Below, one piece after another: positions 1 to 5,611 of a stretch of DNA of 5,611 nt. The stretch spans positions 367 to 5,977 of the forward strand of contig JAESRY010000130.1 of NCBI GenBank assembly GCA_016764415.1, in the 5' to 3' direction. Made by a program: the position numbers and the translations under genes. How positions within the stretch are numbered: position 1 is the first letter of the stretch; each line of letters begins with the position of its first letter. The notes beneath the pieces are model-generated. The model did no database searches and was not told the origin of the DNA. It saw nothing but the letters and a program-made list of their open reading frames with translations. This DNA comes from Cycloclasticus sp. (lineage in GTDB: Bacteria > Pseudomonadota > Gammaproteobacteria > Methylococcales > Cycloclasticaceae).

Positions 1-350
1 AAAGACTTCAGGTTTACCGACTGGCCATTAATGTAGGCTTTGGAACGGCCGTCAACATTAACGGTCCGCCGAATCAAGCAGTCTGTATGGTCATCCAATT
101 CGTTCTCTTTGAGCCAAGCCAGCGCAAGTGGTGCATTTTTAATATCAAAGGTTAGTGTGATATCTGCTTTTTCTACGCCCGGTCGTAACAGGCCGGTATC
201 TGCTCTTTCGCCTAAGCACAGCTTCATGGCTGTAAGCAAAATGGATTTGCCCGCTCCGGTCTCACCAGTTAGAACGGTCATGCCTTGTTCAAAGTTGAGG
301 TTTAAATGATCGACAACGGCGAGGCCTTTAATATTAATTGAGCTAAGCAT
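1..350 (-). CDS. recN: DNA repair ATPase RecN, N-terminal part (truncated by window edge)
   Basis: RecN is an SMC-like cytoplasmic ATPase that acts early in recombinational repair of double-strand breaks. Only the first 116 residues lie in the window; the rest runs off the left edge. Reading the complement from the ATG at 350 gives MLSSINIKGLAVVDHLNLNF, the usual RecN opening, in which a short strand and an 'F/L-A-I/V-V' segment precede the nucleotide fold. The Walker A motif GETGAGKS is at residues 29-36, followed by LCLGERAD (about 44-51) and RSKAYINGQSV near residues 102-112, which matches the family's 'GRS.A.ING..V' segment. The start is 7 nt after the nadK stop with no clear Shine-Dalgarno sequence, so the two genes are probably co-transcribed and perhaps translationally coupled. 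One oddity is that the residues after Walker A read ILLTAMKL, whereas the family usually has an Asp in 'I..DAL'. No LexA box is evident immediately upstream. Identity is secure from the Walker A context and the conserved nadK neighbour. Confidence 0.93.
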   Translation of the reverse strand, partial: MLSSINIKGLAVVDHLNLNFEQGMTVLTGETGAGKSILLTAMKLCLGERADTGLLRPGVEKADITLTFDIKNAPLALAWLKENELDDHTDCLIRRTVNVDGRSKAYINGQSVNLKS

Positions 351-357
351 GAAGGTA

Positions 358-1242
358 TTAGGCCTGTGGAGGTCTGCTCCAGCCGAGTTTGACGCGTAAA
401 ATGTTGAAAAAGTCGTGATCTGTTGGGTGCAGTAAGCGTACTTTTTTTGAGTGACGTTTAATGCTAATAACGTCGCCTTCTTGTAGTTCAGGCAAAATTA
501 CATTGTCGCAAGTCACTTGCGCGCGGTGCTGATCACGTTGGCTGAATTTAATATCAATTTCGCTTTTCCCATCCACAATAATAGGGCGGTTGCTTAAGGT
601 GTGCGGGTTAATTGGCACCAAGGCGATGGCATCCAATGATGGGTGCATGAGGGGGCCGCCACCAGATAACGCGTAAGCGGTTGAGCCGGTTGGTGTGGCG
701 ATGATAAGGCCATCTGAGCGTTGTGCGTTTACAAACACACCGTCAACATATGTTTCAAGGTCAATTAAGCTGGGCGCTTTTAAACGGTGAAGAGCGACTT
801 CGTTAAATGCAGACTCTTCGTGAATGACGTTTCCTTGGCGTTTAATTTGAGTGTTTAAAATAATGCGCTCTTCTTCATGGTAGGCCCCTTCGAGGAGGTC
901 CTTTAGCTTGTCTTCCATTTCATGGGGTGAAATATCAACTAAAAACCCCAAGCGCCCCAGGTTAATACCGACGAGAGGGACGTTGGTGTTAACGACTGCG
1001 CGAGCTGAAGACAATAAGGTGCCGTCTCCGCCAATAGAGACAATAAGGTCGCAATGGTCTGCTAAAGAATCAGTCGGGGTTATCTTGCCATTTGACAATG
1101 TGACATGCTGAGCTGTTTCTGGATTGATGTACACAGAAATGCCTGCCCGTTGTAGAAAATCACATAGGGTCTGAATGGTAGCGGATATTTCGCTTACGTT
1201 AGGCTTAGTAATGAGGCCAATTTTTTTAAACTGTGTGTTCAT
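358..1242 (-). CDS. nadK: NAD kinase (ATP-NAD kinase)
   Basis: NadK phosphorylates NAD+ with ATP to make NADP+, the only route to NADP, in the cytoplasm. The 294-residue length is normal (E. coli has 292). The GGDG motif is at residues 71-74, with Asp73 as the expected catalytic residue, followed by GINLGRLGFL (92-101). The NE pair is at 147-148, and the NAD-binding block DGLIIATPTGSTAY is at 177-190, then GGP (195-197). The segment ALVPINPHTLSNRPIIV (about 207-223) and the end 'FFN.L..KLGWS' (278-289) are also typical. The ATG at 1242 is preceded on its own strand by AGAGAG about 5 nt away, a fair ribosome-binding site, and it aligns with the family N-terminus ('F K.IGL'). recN starts 7 nt after the stop, so the two form one unit. 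The gene is divergent from hrcA; in E. coli the same nadK-recN pair is divergent from grpE. Nothing unusual is seen in the active-site motifs. Confidence 0.97.
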   Translation of the reverse strand: MNTQFKKIGLITKPNVSEISATIQTLCDFLQRAGISVYINPETAQHVTLSNGKITPTDSLADHCDLIVSIGGDGTLLSSARAVVNTNVPLVGINLGRLGFLVDISPHEMEDKLKDLLEGAYHEEERIILNTQIKRQGNVIHEESAFNEVALHRLKAPSLIDLETYVDGVFVNAQRSDGLIIATPTGSTAYALSGGGPLMHPSLDAIALVPINPHTLSNRPIIVDGKSEIDIKFSQRDQHRAQVTCDNVILPELQEGDVISIKRHSKKVRLLHPTDHDFFNILRVKLGWSRPPQA

Positions 1243-1298
1243 TGATACTCTCTTTTAGACGTGAAAAGTGTACACGAAGTCGCTTAATGTGCGCCTAA

Positions 1299-1328
1299 AA
1301 TATAGCTTTTTTTGAATTCAAAACTCAA
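1299..1328 (-). promoter_or_regulatory. Putative sigma-70 promoter of nadK-recN
   Basis: Read on the minus strand, a -35-like TTGAGT (1328-1323) is separated by 18 bp from a -10-like TATATT (1304-1299, five of six matches to TATAAT). Transcription would begin near 1292, giving a nadK leader of about 50 nt. The spacer between the two elements is filled by a 14-bp palindrome, so the promoter may be controlled by a regulator or may simply be an AT-rich spacer. The call is by consensus only. Confidence 0.5.
1310..1323. repeat. 14-bp perfect palindrome, candidate operator
   Basis: TTTTGAATTCAAAA is a perfect inverted repeat centred between 1316 and 1317 in the nadK-hrcA divergent spacer. It occupies most of the spacer of the proposed nadK promoter and ends 6 bp before the proposed hrcA -10. 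A dimeric regulator bound there could affect both directions. It does not match the CIRCE element (TTAGCACTC-N9-GAGTGCTAA), so it is not a recognised HrcA site. AT-rich spacers produce short palindromes by chance, so the operator role is inference. Confidence 0.4.
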
Positions 1329-1329
1329 T

Positions 1330-1335
1330 CATAAT
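1330..1335 (+). promoter_or_regulatory. Possible hrcA promoter -10 element
   Basis: CATAAT (five of six matches to TATAAT) lies 9 bp before the preferred hrcA ATG. The -35 position about 17 bp upstream holds only a T run (1307-1313), a poor match. If this -10 is used, transcription would start around 1341-1343 and the mRNA would be almost leaderless, which fits the lack of a Shine-Dalgarno sequence before hrcA. An alternative -10 (TAAAAT, 1296-1301) has no better partner. No sigma-32 motif is seen here. Confidence 0.3.
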
Positions 1336-1344
1336 AGCGCACTT

Positions 1345-2385
1345 ATGAATCATTTAAATACAGAGCTGAATGAGCGCTCGCGTCATTTGCTGAAATTACT
1401 GGTTGAACGGTACATTGCCGATGGGCAACCTGTAGGCTCTGCGGTGCTTTCTCGTGAAAAGGGTTTAGGCGTTAGCCCAGCCACGGCGCGAAATATTATG
1501 GCTGATTTGGAGAACCTTGGCCTGATACATTCTCCGCATACTTCGGCAGGTCGAGTGCCCACAAATTCCGGTTATCGCTTCTTTATTGACTCGTTATTGA
1601 CGGTCACAGAGCCTGAGAAAAAACAGTTGAGCGATTTAAAAGTAAATGTTGAGAAAGAGAAAGGCAGTAATCAAATTATTGTTAATGCCTCGCAATTATT
1701 GTCTGGCATTACGCACCTTGCAGGCGTAGTCAGCTTACCTAAACGGGAGATGGCCAGTTTTAGGCAAATTGAGTTTATGCCTTTGTCTAAGGGGCAAGTG
1801 CTGGTCATACTCGTCACCAATGATGATGAAGTTCATAACCGCGTAATTCAAACGTCGAAAGATTTTTCACCCTCGGTGTTGCAACAAGCATCAAATTATC
1901 TGAACTCATTGTTTGTTGGGCATTCGTTGAGTGATGTTAAGTCGATTATTGCTAAAGAAATGAGTGATGCGCGTAAGCAAGTGAATCAAATGATGATCGA
2001 TGCGATTAATTTGGCTCACCAAAGTGTTGGAGAGAATGAAAGTTCCGAAGACGTTGTGTTGTCAGGAACGACGAATTTGATGGATTTTCAAGAATTGTCG
2101 GACGTCAACAATATGCGTCATTTATTTGAAGCGTTTAGCCAAAAACAAGACATTATGCATTTGCTAGACCGTAGTATGAATGCTGTTGGTGTGCAGATTT
2201 ATATAGGCGATGAGTCGGGCTACCAACCCTTTGGCGAGTGTAGCTTAATTACTGCGCCTTATGCAGTCGACGATAAAACGGTCGGTGTGCTGGGTGTTAT
2301 TGGGCCTGTCCGGATGTCGTATGACAAGGTGATTCCTTTGGTTGGTGTGACCGCAAAAGTTTTAGGCGAAGCATTGAAATCTTAA
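1345..2385 (+). CDS. hrcA: Heat-inducible transcription repressor HrcA
   Basis: HrcA is the dimeric repressor of class I heat-shock genes. It binds CIRCE operators and is thought to depend on GroEL for correct folding, which couples repression to free chaperone. From the ATG at 1345 the product is 346 residues, the usual family length. An N-terminal winged-helix region covers about residues 8-75, with LNERSRHLLKLLVERYI (8-24), GQPVGS (27-32), SPATARNIMADLENLGLI (44-61) and SPHTSAGRVPTNSGYRFFID (63-82). The central and C-terminal parts form the GAF-like and dimerisation regions, ending with VGVLGVIGPVRMSYDKVIPL (313-332). A longer reading from a TTG at 1312 adds 11 residues but falls inside the divergent promoter region, lacks a ribosome site and extends beyond the family N-terminus, so 1345 is preferred. 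No Shine-Dalgarno sequence precedes 1345 either, suggesting short-leader initiation. The gene leads the grpE-dnaK-dnaJ cluster, a common hrcA position, and its stop lies inside the proposed grpE promoter. Confidence 0.95.
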   Translation: MNHLNTELNERSRHLLKLLVERYIADGQPVGSAVLSREKGLGVSPATARNIMADLENLGLIHSPHTSAGRVPTNSGYRFFIDSLLTVTEPEKKQLSDLKVNVEKEKGSNQIIVNASQLLSGITHLAGVVSLPKREMASFRQIEFMPLSKGQVLVILVTNDDEVHNRVIQTSKDFSPSVLQQASNYLNSLFVGHSLSDVKSIIAKEMSDARKQVNQMMIDAINLAHQSVGENESSEDVVLSGTTNLMDFQELSDVNNMRHLFEAFSQKQDIMHLLDRSMNAVGVQIYIGDESGYQPFGECSLITAPYAVDDKTVGVLGVIGPVRMSYDKVIPLVGVTAKVLGEALKS

Positions 2386-2400
2386 ATTTCGTCACCATAT
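2373..2400 (+). promoter_or_regulatory. Putative sigma-32 (heat-shock) promoter of grpE
   Basis: ATTGAAA (2373-2379) is one mismatch from the sigma-32 -35 consensus CTTGAAA, and CACCATAT (2393-2400) is one mismatch from the -10 consensus CCCCATnT. The gap is 13 bp, within the accepted range and identical to the gap of the dnaK promoter in this window. The motif spans the hrcA stop codon (TAA, 2383-2385). Transcription would start near 2407, leaving a leader of about 65 nt before grpE. This match is weaker than the dnaK one, but the shared geometry and position support it. Confidence 0.65.
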
Positions 2401-2472
2401 TGTCGGTAAATCACCTATTTGTCGAATTACATAATGGCAATAACAATTTAAACGTAAAATGAGGGTAGCACT

Positions 2473-3081
2473 ATGGAGTCTGAAGAACAGGCTGGTTTAG
2501 ATAAGGTAGAAGAGTCACAGGTCGAAGCTGAAGAGAGCTTGGTGGGCGAGATTCTTGATGATTCAATAATAGATGATGTGAATACACAAGCAGAGCTTGA
2601 GTCTGCAAAAGCTCGTGCGGATGAAAACTGGGAGCAGCTATTGTTAGCCAAGGCTGATGTAGAAAATGTTCGTCGTCGTGCTCAGCAAGATGTTGAAAAA
2701 GCCCATCGTTTTTCAATTGAAAAGTTTGCAAAAGACTTGTTGCCGGTTGTTGAGAGTCTAGAAATGGGTTTGGCTGCAGTGAATGATGAGTCAGGTGATG
2801 CGACAGCGCTTAGAGAGGGTATGGAATTAACGTATAAGCAATTGATCGCTTCGCTAGAAAAATCGGGTGTGGAGCAAGTTAACCCTGAAGGTGAAGCATT
2901 CAACCCAGCATTCCATCAGGCAATATCGATGGTGCCAAGTCCAGATCATGCGGCTAACACGGTTATTCAAGTGTTTCAAAAAGGCTATACATTAAATAAG
3001 CGCTTATTGAAGCCTGCAATGGTCATTGTGTCCCAAGCACAGCCTCCTGCCGATGCGAAGAAAATTGACGAGCAGGCTTGA
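2473..3081 (+). CDS. grpE: Nucleotide exchange factor GrpE
   Basis: GrpE is a homodimeric cytoplasmic co-chaperone that opens the DnaK nucleotide-binding domain to release ADP, resetting the Hsp70 cycle. The product is 202 residues (E. coli has 197). It begins with an acidic, probably disordered tail (1-36) and continues into a long helical or coiled-coil stretch (about 37-100) that includes [20 protein letters not shown] (60-79) and [12 protein letters not shown] (85-96). The compact beta-domain that contacts DnaK holds SGVEQV (131-136), [12 protein letters not shown] (143-154) and [18 protein letters not shown] (169-186). In the GrpE signature the residue after GYTLN is usually D, E or G; here it is Lys176, a small departure that should not change identity. 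The ATG at 2473 has GAGGG 7 nt upstream (2461-2465), which fixes the start. The TGA stop is part of the -35 element of the dnaK promoter, and the gap to dnaK is 68 bp. Confidence 0.97.
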   Translation: MESEEQAGLDKVEESQVEAEESLVGEILDDSIIDDVNTQAELESAKARADENWEQLLLAKADVENVRRRAQQDVEKAHRFSIEKFAKDLLPVVESLEMGLAAVNDESGDATALREGMELTYKQLIASLEKSGVEQVNPEGEAFNPAFHQAISMVPSPDHAANTVIQVFQKGYTLNKRLLKPAMVIVSQAQPPADAKKIDEQA

Positions 3082-3104
3082 AGTATTTAAGCATGACCCC
3101 ATAT
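3075..3104 (+). promoter_or_regulatory. Sigma-32 (heat-shock) promoter of dnaK
   Basis: GGCTTGAAG (3075-3083) contains CTTGAAG, six of seven matches to the sigma-32 -35 consensus CTTGAAA. It is followed after 13 bp by CCCCATAT (3097-3104), a full match to the -10 consensus CCCCATnT. The TGA inside the -35 is the grpE stop codon. The start site would be near 3111, giving a leader of about 40 nt that is AT-rich with no evident structure. This is the strongest promoter in the window and implies that dnaK, and probably dnaJ, can be induced independently of grpE. Confidence 0.88.
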
Positions 3105-3149
3105 CTTTATTAACAACAGATTAATAGTAAAATTTTCGGAGATTTAAAA

Positions 3150-5072
3150 ATGGCTAAAATTATTGGTATAGATTTAGGTACAACAAATTCGTGTGTTGCC
3201 GTATTAGATGGCGGTATAGCAAAAGTAATCGAAAACAGTGAAGGCGCAAGAACGACTCCTTCTATTGTTGCGTTTGCAGCAGACGATGAAGTATTGGTTG
3301 GGCAATCAGCAAAGCGTCAAGCAGTAACAAATCCTACAAATACAGTATTTGCTACAAAACGTTTAATTGGACGTAAGTTTAAAGACGATGTTGTGCAAAA
3401 AGACGTCAGTATGGTGCCTTACAATATTGTTGCAGCCGATAACGGTGATGCATGGATTGAAGCGCAAGGTAAAAAAATGGCGCCGCCAGAAATTGCCGCA
3501 CGTATTTTGATGAAGCTTAAAAAAGATGCTGAGGCTTATCTTGGTGAAGAAGTAAACGAAGCGGTAATTACTGTTCCTGCTTACTTTAACGATTCGCAAC
3601 GTCAAGCTACTAAAGACGCAGGCAAGATTGCTGGCTTAGAAGTTAAACGTATTATTAACGAGCCTACTGCGGCTGCGTTAGCGTACGGTATGGATAAGAA
3701 AACAGGCGATCGTACAATTGCTGTGTATGACTTAGGTGGTGGTACATTTGATGTATCTATTATTGAAATTGCTGAAATTGATGGCGAGCATCAATTTGAA
3801 GTGCTATCAACTAATGGTGATACATTCCTTGGCGGCGAAGATTTTGATTTGCGTATTATTGACTTCCTTTCTGATGAATTTAAAAAAGAAAATAGTGTTG
3901 ATTTACACAATGACCCAATAGCGCTTCAACGTTTAAAAGAAGCGGCTGAAAAAGCAAAAATCGAACTGTCTTCTAATCAACAAACGGATGTAAACTTACC
4001 TTACATTACGGCTGATGCATCGGGCCCTAAACATTTAAATGTTAAGTTGACACGAGCAAAGCTTGAATCGTTGGTTGAAGATCTCGTTGAACGTACTATT
4101 GCACCGTGTGAAATGGCTGTTAAAGATGCGGGTTTATCAACCTCTGAAATTGATGAAGTAATATTGGTTGGTGGTCAAACACGTATGCCTAAAGTTCAGG
4201 AGTTAGTGGCTGAATTCTTTGGAAAAGAGCCTCGTAAAGACGTTAACCCAGATGAAGCAGTGGCTACTGGCGCAGCTATCCAAGCGGGTGTATTAGCGGG
4301 CGATGTTAAAGATGTCTTATTGCTAGATGTTACGCCGTTATCGTTAGGTATTGAAACGATGGGTGGTGTTATGACGAAATTGATCGAGAAAAACACAACC
4401 ATTCCTACAAAGGCGGGTCAGACTTTCTCAACAGCTGAAGACAACCAAACGGCTGTAACCGTTCATGTATTACAGGGTGAACGTGAAATGTCGTCAGGTA
4501 ATAAATCGCTAGGTCGTTTTGATCTTCAGGATATTCCGCCTTCACGTAGAGGTACACCGCAAATTGAAGTGTCATTTGATATTGATGCAAACGGTATTTT
4601 AAATGTATCGGCTAAAGATAAAGCAACAGGTAAAGAACAGTCTATTGTTATTAAAGCATCTAGTGGTTTGTCGGATGAAGAAGTTGAAAAAATGATTAGT
4701 GATGCGGAAGTGCATGCTGAAGAAGACCGTAAATTACATGAGTTGGTTACGGCTAGAAACCAAGCAGATGGGATGATTCACGCGACTGAAAAATCTATTG
4801 AAGAGATGGGTGATAAAGTTGAAGAGTCTGAAAAAGCTGATATTGATGCTGCTATTGCAGAGCTTCAAGAAGCGGTTAAAGGTGATGATAAAGCGCTGAT
4901 TGAAGAGAAGACTGAAGCGCTTACAGCACTGTCTGGCAAGTTGGCTGAAAAAATGTATGCTGATGCAGGCGCACCTGATGACGCTACTGCTGAAGCACAA
5001 TCAGATGATGCAAATGCAGACGATGTGGTTGATGCAGAGTTTGAAGAAGTAAAAGAAGACGATAAAAAGTAA
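3150..5072 (+). CDS. dnaK: Molecular chaperone DnaK (Hsp70)
   Basis: DnaK is the ATP-driven Hsp70 that binds exposed hydrophobic segments of unfolded proteins; with DnaJ it also restrains sigma-32 in species that use it. It is full length at 640 residues (E. coli 638). The nucleotide-binding domain (about 1-385) holds [14 protein letters not shown] (5-18), Lys70, [11 protein letters not shown] (170-180), the phosphate-2 loop [11 protein letters not shown] (193-203) with Thr199, the known autophosphorylation residue of E. coli, and [13 protein letters not shown] (338-350). The interdomain linker VLLLD is at 389-393, followed by [10 protein letters not shown]. The beta-sandwich substrate domain runs to about 505, the helical lid to about 605, and the acidic tail ends [11 protein letters not shown] (624-634) plus a lysine- and aspartate-rich end. 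GGAG at 3138-3141, 8 nt before the ATG, is a strong ribosome site. Codon use leans to T- and A-ending codons, as in a highly expressed gene of this genome. No active-site residue is missing. dnaJ follows after 102 bp. Confidence 0.99.
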   Translation: MAKIIGIDLGTTNSCVAVLDGGIAKVIENSEGARTTPSIVAFAADDEVLVGQSAKRQAVTNPTNTVFATKRLIGRKFKDDVVQKDVSMVPYNIVAADNGDAWIEAQGKKMAPPEIAARILMKLKKDAEAYLGEEVNEAVITVPAYFNDSQRQATKDAGKIAGLEVKRIINEPTAAALAYGMDKKTGDRTIAVYDLGGGTFDVSIIEIAEIDGEHQFEVLSTNGDTFLGGEDFDLRIIDFLSDEFKKENSVDLHNDPIALQRLKEAAEKAKIELSSNQQTDVNLPYITADASGPKHLNVKLTRAKLESLVEDLVERTIAPCEMAVKDAGLSTSEIDEVILVGGQTRMPKVQELVAEFFGKEPRKDVNPDEAVATGAAIQAGVLAGDVKDVLLLDVTPLSLGIETMGGVMTKLIEKNTTIPTKAGQTFSTAEDNQTAVTVHVLQGEREMSSGNKSLGRFDLQDIPPSRRGTPQIEVSFDIDANGILNVSAKDKATGKEQSIVIKASSGLSDEEVEKMISDAEVHAEEDRKLHELVTARNQADGMIHATEKSIEEMGDKVEESEKADIDAAIAELQEAVKGDDKALIEEKTEALTALSGKLAEKMYADAGAPDDATAEAQSDDANADDVVDAEFEEVKEDDKK

Positions 5073-5074
5073 TG

Positions 5075-5105
5075 CTTAAACTTTACGTTTAAGGAGCTTT
5101 AAAGT
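5075..5105 (+). other. AU-rich alternative stem-loops after dnaK, overlapping a Shine-Dalgarno sequence
   Basis: CTTAAAC (5075-5081) and GTTTAAG (5087-5093) form a 7-bp stem with a 5-nt loop, just after the dnaK stop. The 3' arm covers the first bases of AAGGAG (5091-5096), a strong Shine-Dalgarno sequence. A competing pairing, ACTTTA (5080-5085) with TAAAGT (5100-5105), would place AAGGAG in a loop. There is no T tract after the first stem, so it is not a typical terminator. The stems can be read directly; any switching or thermosensing role is inference. Confidence 0.35.
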
Positions 5106-5117
5106 ATGCCCGATTAA
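5106..5117 (+). other. Three-codon mini-ORF (Met-Pro-Asp-stop) with a strong ribosome site
   Basis: ATG CCC GAT TAA follows AAGGAG (5091-5096) at a 9-nt spacing, a better initiation context than that of dnaJ itself. The stop is 57 nt before the dnaJ ATG, and the GC-rich hairpin at 5129 begins 11 nt after the stop. A ribosome at this site could affect folding of the dnaK-dnaJ gap. It could equally be chance, since AAGGAG plus a nearby ATG is not rare. I do not claim a functional peptide. Confidence 0.25.
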
Positions 5118-5128
5118 GGGCGCGACAT

Positions 5129-5149
5129 AGCCGCCGTTTATCGGTGGCT
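5129..5149 (+). other. dnaK-dnaJ intergenic stem-loop
   Basis: AGCCGCCG (5129-5136) pairs with CGGTGGCT (5142-5149) around a TTTAT loop, giving an 8-bp stem with one G-U pair. It is the only GC-rich structure in the 102-bp gap. Only three T residues follow (5149-5151) before GCCG, so it is not a good intrinsic terminator. It could be a partial attenuator or a processing and stability element that lowers dnaJ relative to dnaK. A weaker alternative pairs GGCG (5119-5122) with CGCC (5132-5135) and would disrupt it. Confidence 0.5.
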
Positions 5150-5174
5150 TTGCCGTATTAACGATTTGAGAATT

Positions 5175-5611
5175 ATGGAAAAAGTAGATTATTACAAAAC
5201 GTTAGAGGTTGCTCGCAATGCGAGTGACCGCGAGATTAAAAAGGCGTATCGTCGTTTAGCGATGAAATACCATCCGGATAGAAATACGGATAATCCAGAA
5301 TCGGAAGAAACGTTTAAAGGTATCCAAGAAGCGTATGCCATTTTAAGCGACGAACAAAAACGTGCGGCTTATGATCAATTTGGCCATGCCGGTGTTGATC
5401 AATCGATGGGCGGCGGTAGAGGCCAGTCTAGCGATGGTTCATTTAGCGATGTTTTCGGCGATGTGTTTGGGGATATTTTTGGTGGTGGAGGTGGCGGCCG
5501 AAGAAGTCAAGTGACTCGTGGTGCGGATTTACGCTACAACTTAGATCTATCATTAGAAGATGCTGTTTCTGGTATAGAAACAAAAATCAGAATACCGACA
5601 TCTGTTTCATG
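5175..5611 (+). CDS. dnaJ: Chaperone protein DnaJ (Hsp40), N-terminal part (truncated by window edge)
   Basis: DnaJ delivers unfolded proteins to DnaK and stimulates its ATPase through the J domain. The window holds 145 complete codons; the gene runs off the right edge. The J domain covers about residues 5-70, with DYYKTL (5-10), [17 protein letters not shown] (21-37) including the essential HPD at 33-35, and [12 protein letters not shown] (64-75). A Gly/Phe-rich linker (about 76-110) contains [15 protein letters not shown] with the conserved DIF at 100-102. Next come [17 protein letters not shown] (115-131) and IRIPT (138-142). The window ends on 'TG', which in the family would begin the first zinc-finger cysteine codon, so no zinc finger is visible. 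One oddity is that residues 10-12 read LEV where LGV is the rule. The start is set by homology; only a weak GAG (5168-5170) precedes it. No own heat-shock promoter is seen, so dnaJ probably depends on read-through from dnaK. Confidence 0.97.
   Translation, partial: MEKVDYYKTLEVARNASDREIKKAYRRLAMKYHPDRNTDNPESEETFKGIQEAYAILSDEQKRAAYDQFGHAGVDQSMGGGRGQSSDGSFSDVFGDVFGDIFGGGGGGRRSQVTRGADLRYNLDLSLEDAVSGIETKIRIPTSVS

Noticed and set aside
40..309. Open frame of 89 codons on the plus strand
   Set aside because: It lies wholly antisense to recN, whose Walker A and flanking motifs are clear. The product shows no recognisable domain.
364..382. Possible LexA box (CTG...CAG) before recN
   Set aside because: The two triplets are 13 bp apart instead of 10, and the interior is GC-rich, unlike a LexA site. 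It lies within the nadK C-terminal codons.
908..1111. Open frame of 67 codons on the plus strand
   Set aside because: It is antisense inside nadK over the conserved GGDG and GINLGRLGFL region and is a shadow of that gene.
1268..1275. 8-bp palindrome GTGTACAC in the nadK leader
   Set aside because: It is too short, with no flanking symmetry beyond one or two bases, to support an operator call.
1312..1344. Extended hrcA start at TTG 1312
   Set aside because: It has no ribosome site, overlaps the palindrome and promoter region, and adds residues not found at the HrcA N-terminus.
2464..2490. Possible CIRCE half-site (TAGCACT) at the grpE start
   Set aside because: The second half, GAGTGCTAA, is absent at the required 9-bp spacing, and the match overlaps the start codon only by chance.
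2448..2903. Three overlapping minus-strand open frames
   Set aside because: They are antisense to grpE, with Ser-rich or low-complexity products and no ribosome sites; they are shadows of the coding strand.
3363..5000. Short open frames inside dnaK on both strands
   Set aside because: dnaK is complete and strongly conserved across this range. The frames are by-products of its codon bias.
5075..5093. Intrinsic terminator after dnaK
   Set aside because: The stem is AU-rich and is followed by GAGCTTTAAAG rather than a T tract, and dnaJ continues in the same direction as part of the cluster.
1..5611. CRISPR array, insertion sequence, tRNA or rRNA gene
   Set aside because: No spaced direct repeats, transposase-like frames, terminal inverted repeats or RNA gene signatures were found; nearly all the sequence is housekeeping coding DNA.

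Overview
The window is a conserved chromosomal housekeeping and stress region from a gammaproteobacterium, probably a marine or other environmental one. Three things support this. The protein sequences resemble the E. coli forms closely: DnaK keeps E. coli residue numbering through Thr199 and the 389-392 linker, and it ends in a [15 protein letters not shown] tail. nadK-recN lies divergent from the heat-shock genes, as it does beside grpE in E. coli. hrcA is present next to sigma-32-type promoters, a combination found in many non-enteric gammaproteobacteria but not in E. coli. Base composition is moderate, with AT-rich third positions. Species cannot be named from this sequence.

Layout. On the minus strand, nadK (NAD kinase, complete) is followed after 7 nt by the start of recN (double-strand-break repair ATPase, only its N-terminal 116 residues inside the window). 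A short divergent spacer (1243-1344) carries a plausible sigma-70 promoter for nadK and a 14-bp perfect palindrome. On the plus strand come hrcA (heat-shock repressor), grpE (nucleotide exchange factor), dnaK (Hsp70) and the first 145 codons of dnaJ (Hsp40), which runs off the right edge. No stretch over 300 bp lacks a gene.

How the genes work together. DnaK, DnaJ and GrpE form one chaperone machine: DnaJ delivers substrates and stimulates ATP hydrolysis by DnaK, and GrpE releases ADP. HrcA is the classic repressor of class I heat-shock operons. Two sigma-32-like promoters can be read directly, one before grpE and one before dnaK. Both have a 13-bp gap between the elements, and both overlap the stop codon of the preceding gene. 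No convincing CIRCE operator (the HrcA target) is present, so the sequence suggests that this cluster is induced by sigma-32 and that HrcA acts mainly elsewhere. nadK and recN form a separate transcription unit.

I found no undescribed system. The points most worth a second look are regulatory: the paired sigma-32 promoters, the palindrome across the nadK promoter, the near-leaderless hrcA start, and a structured dnaK-dnaJ gap holding a three-codon ORF with a strong Shine-Dalgarno sequence and a GC-rich hairpin.
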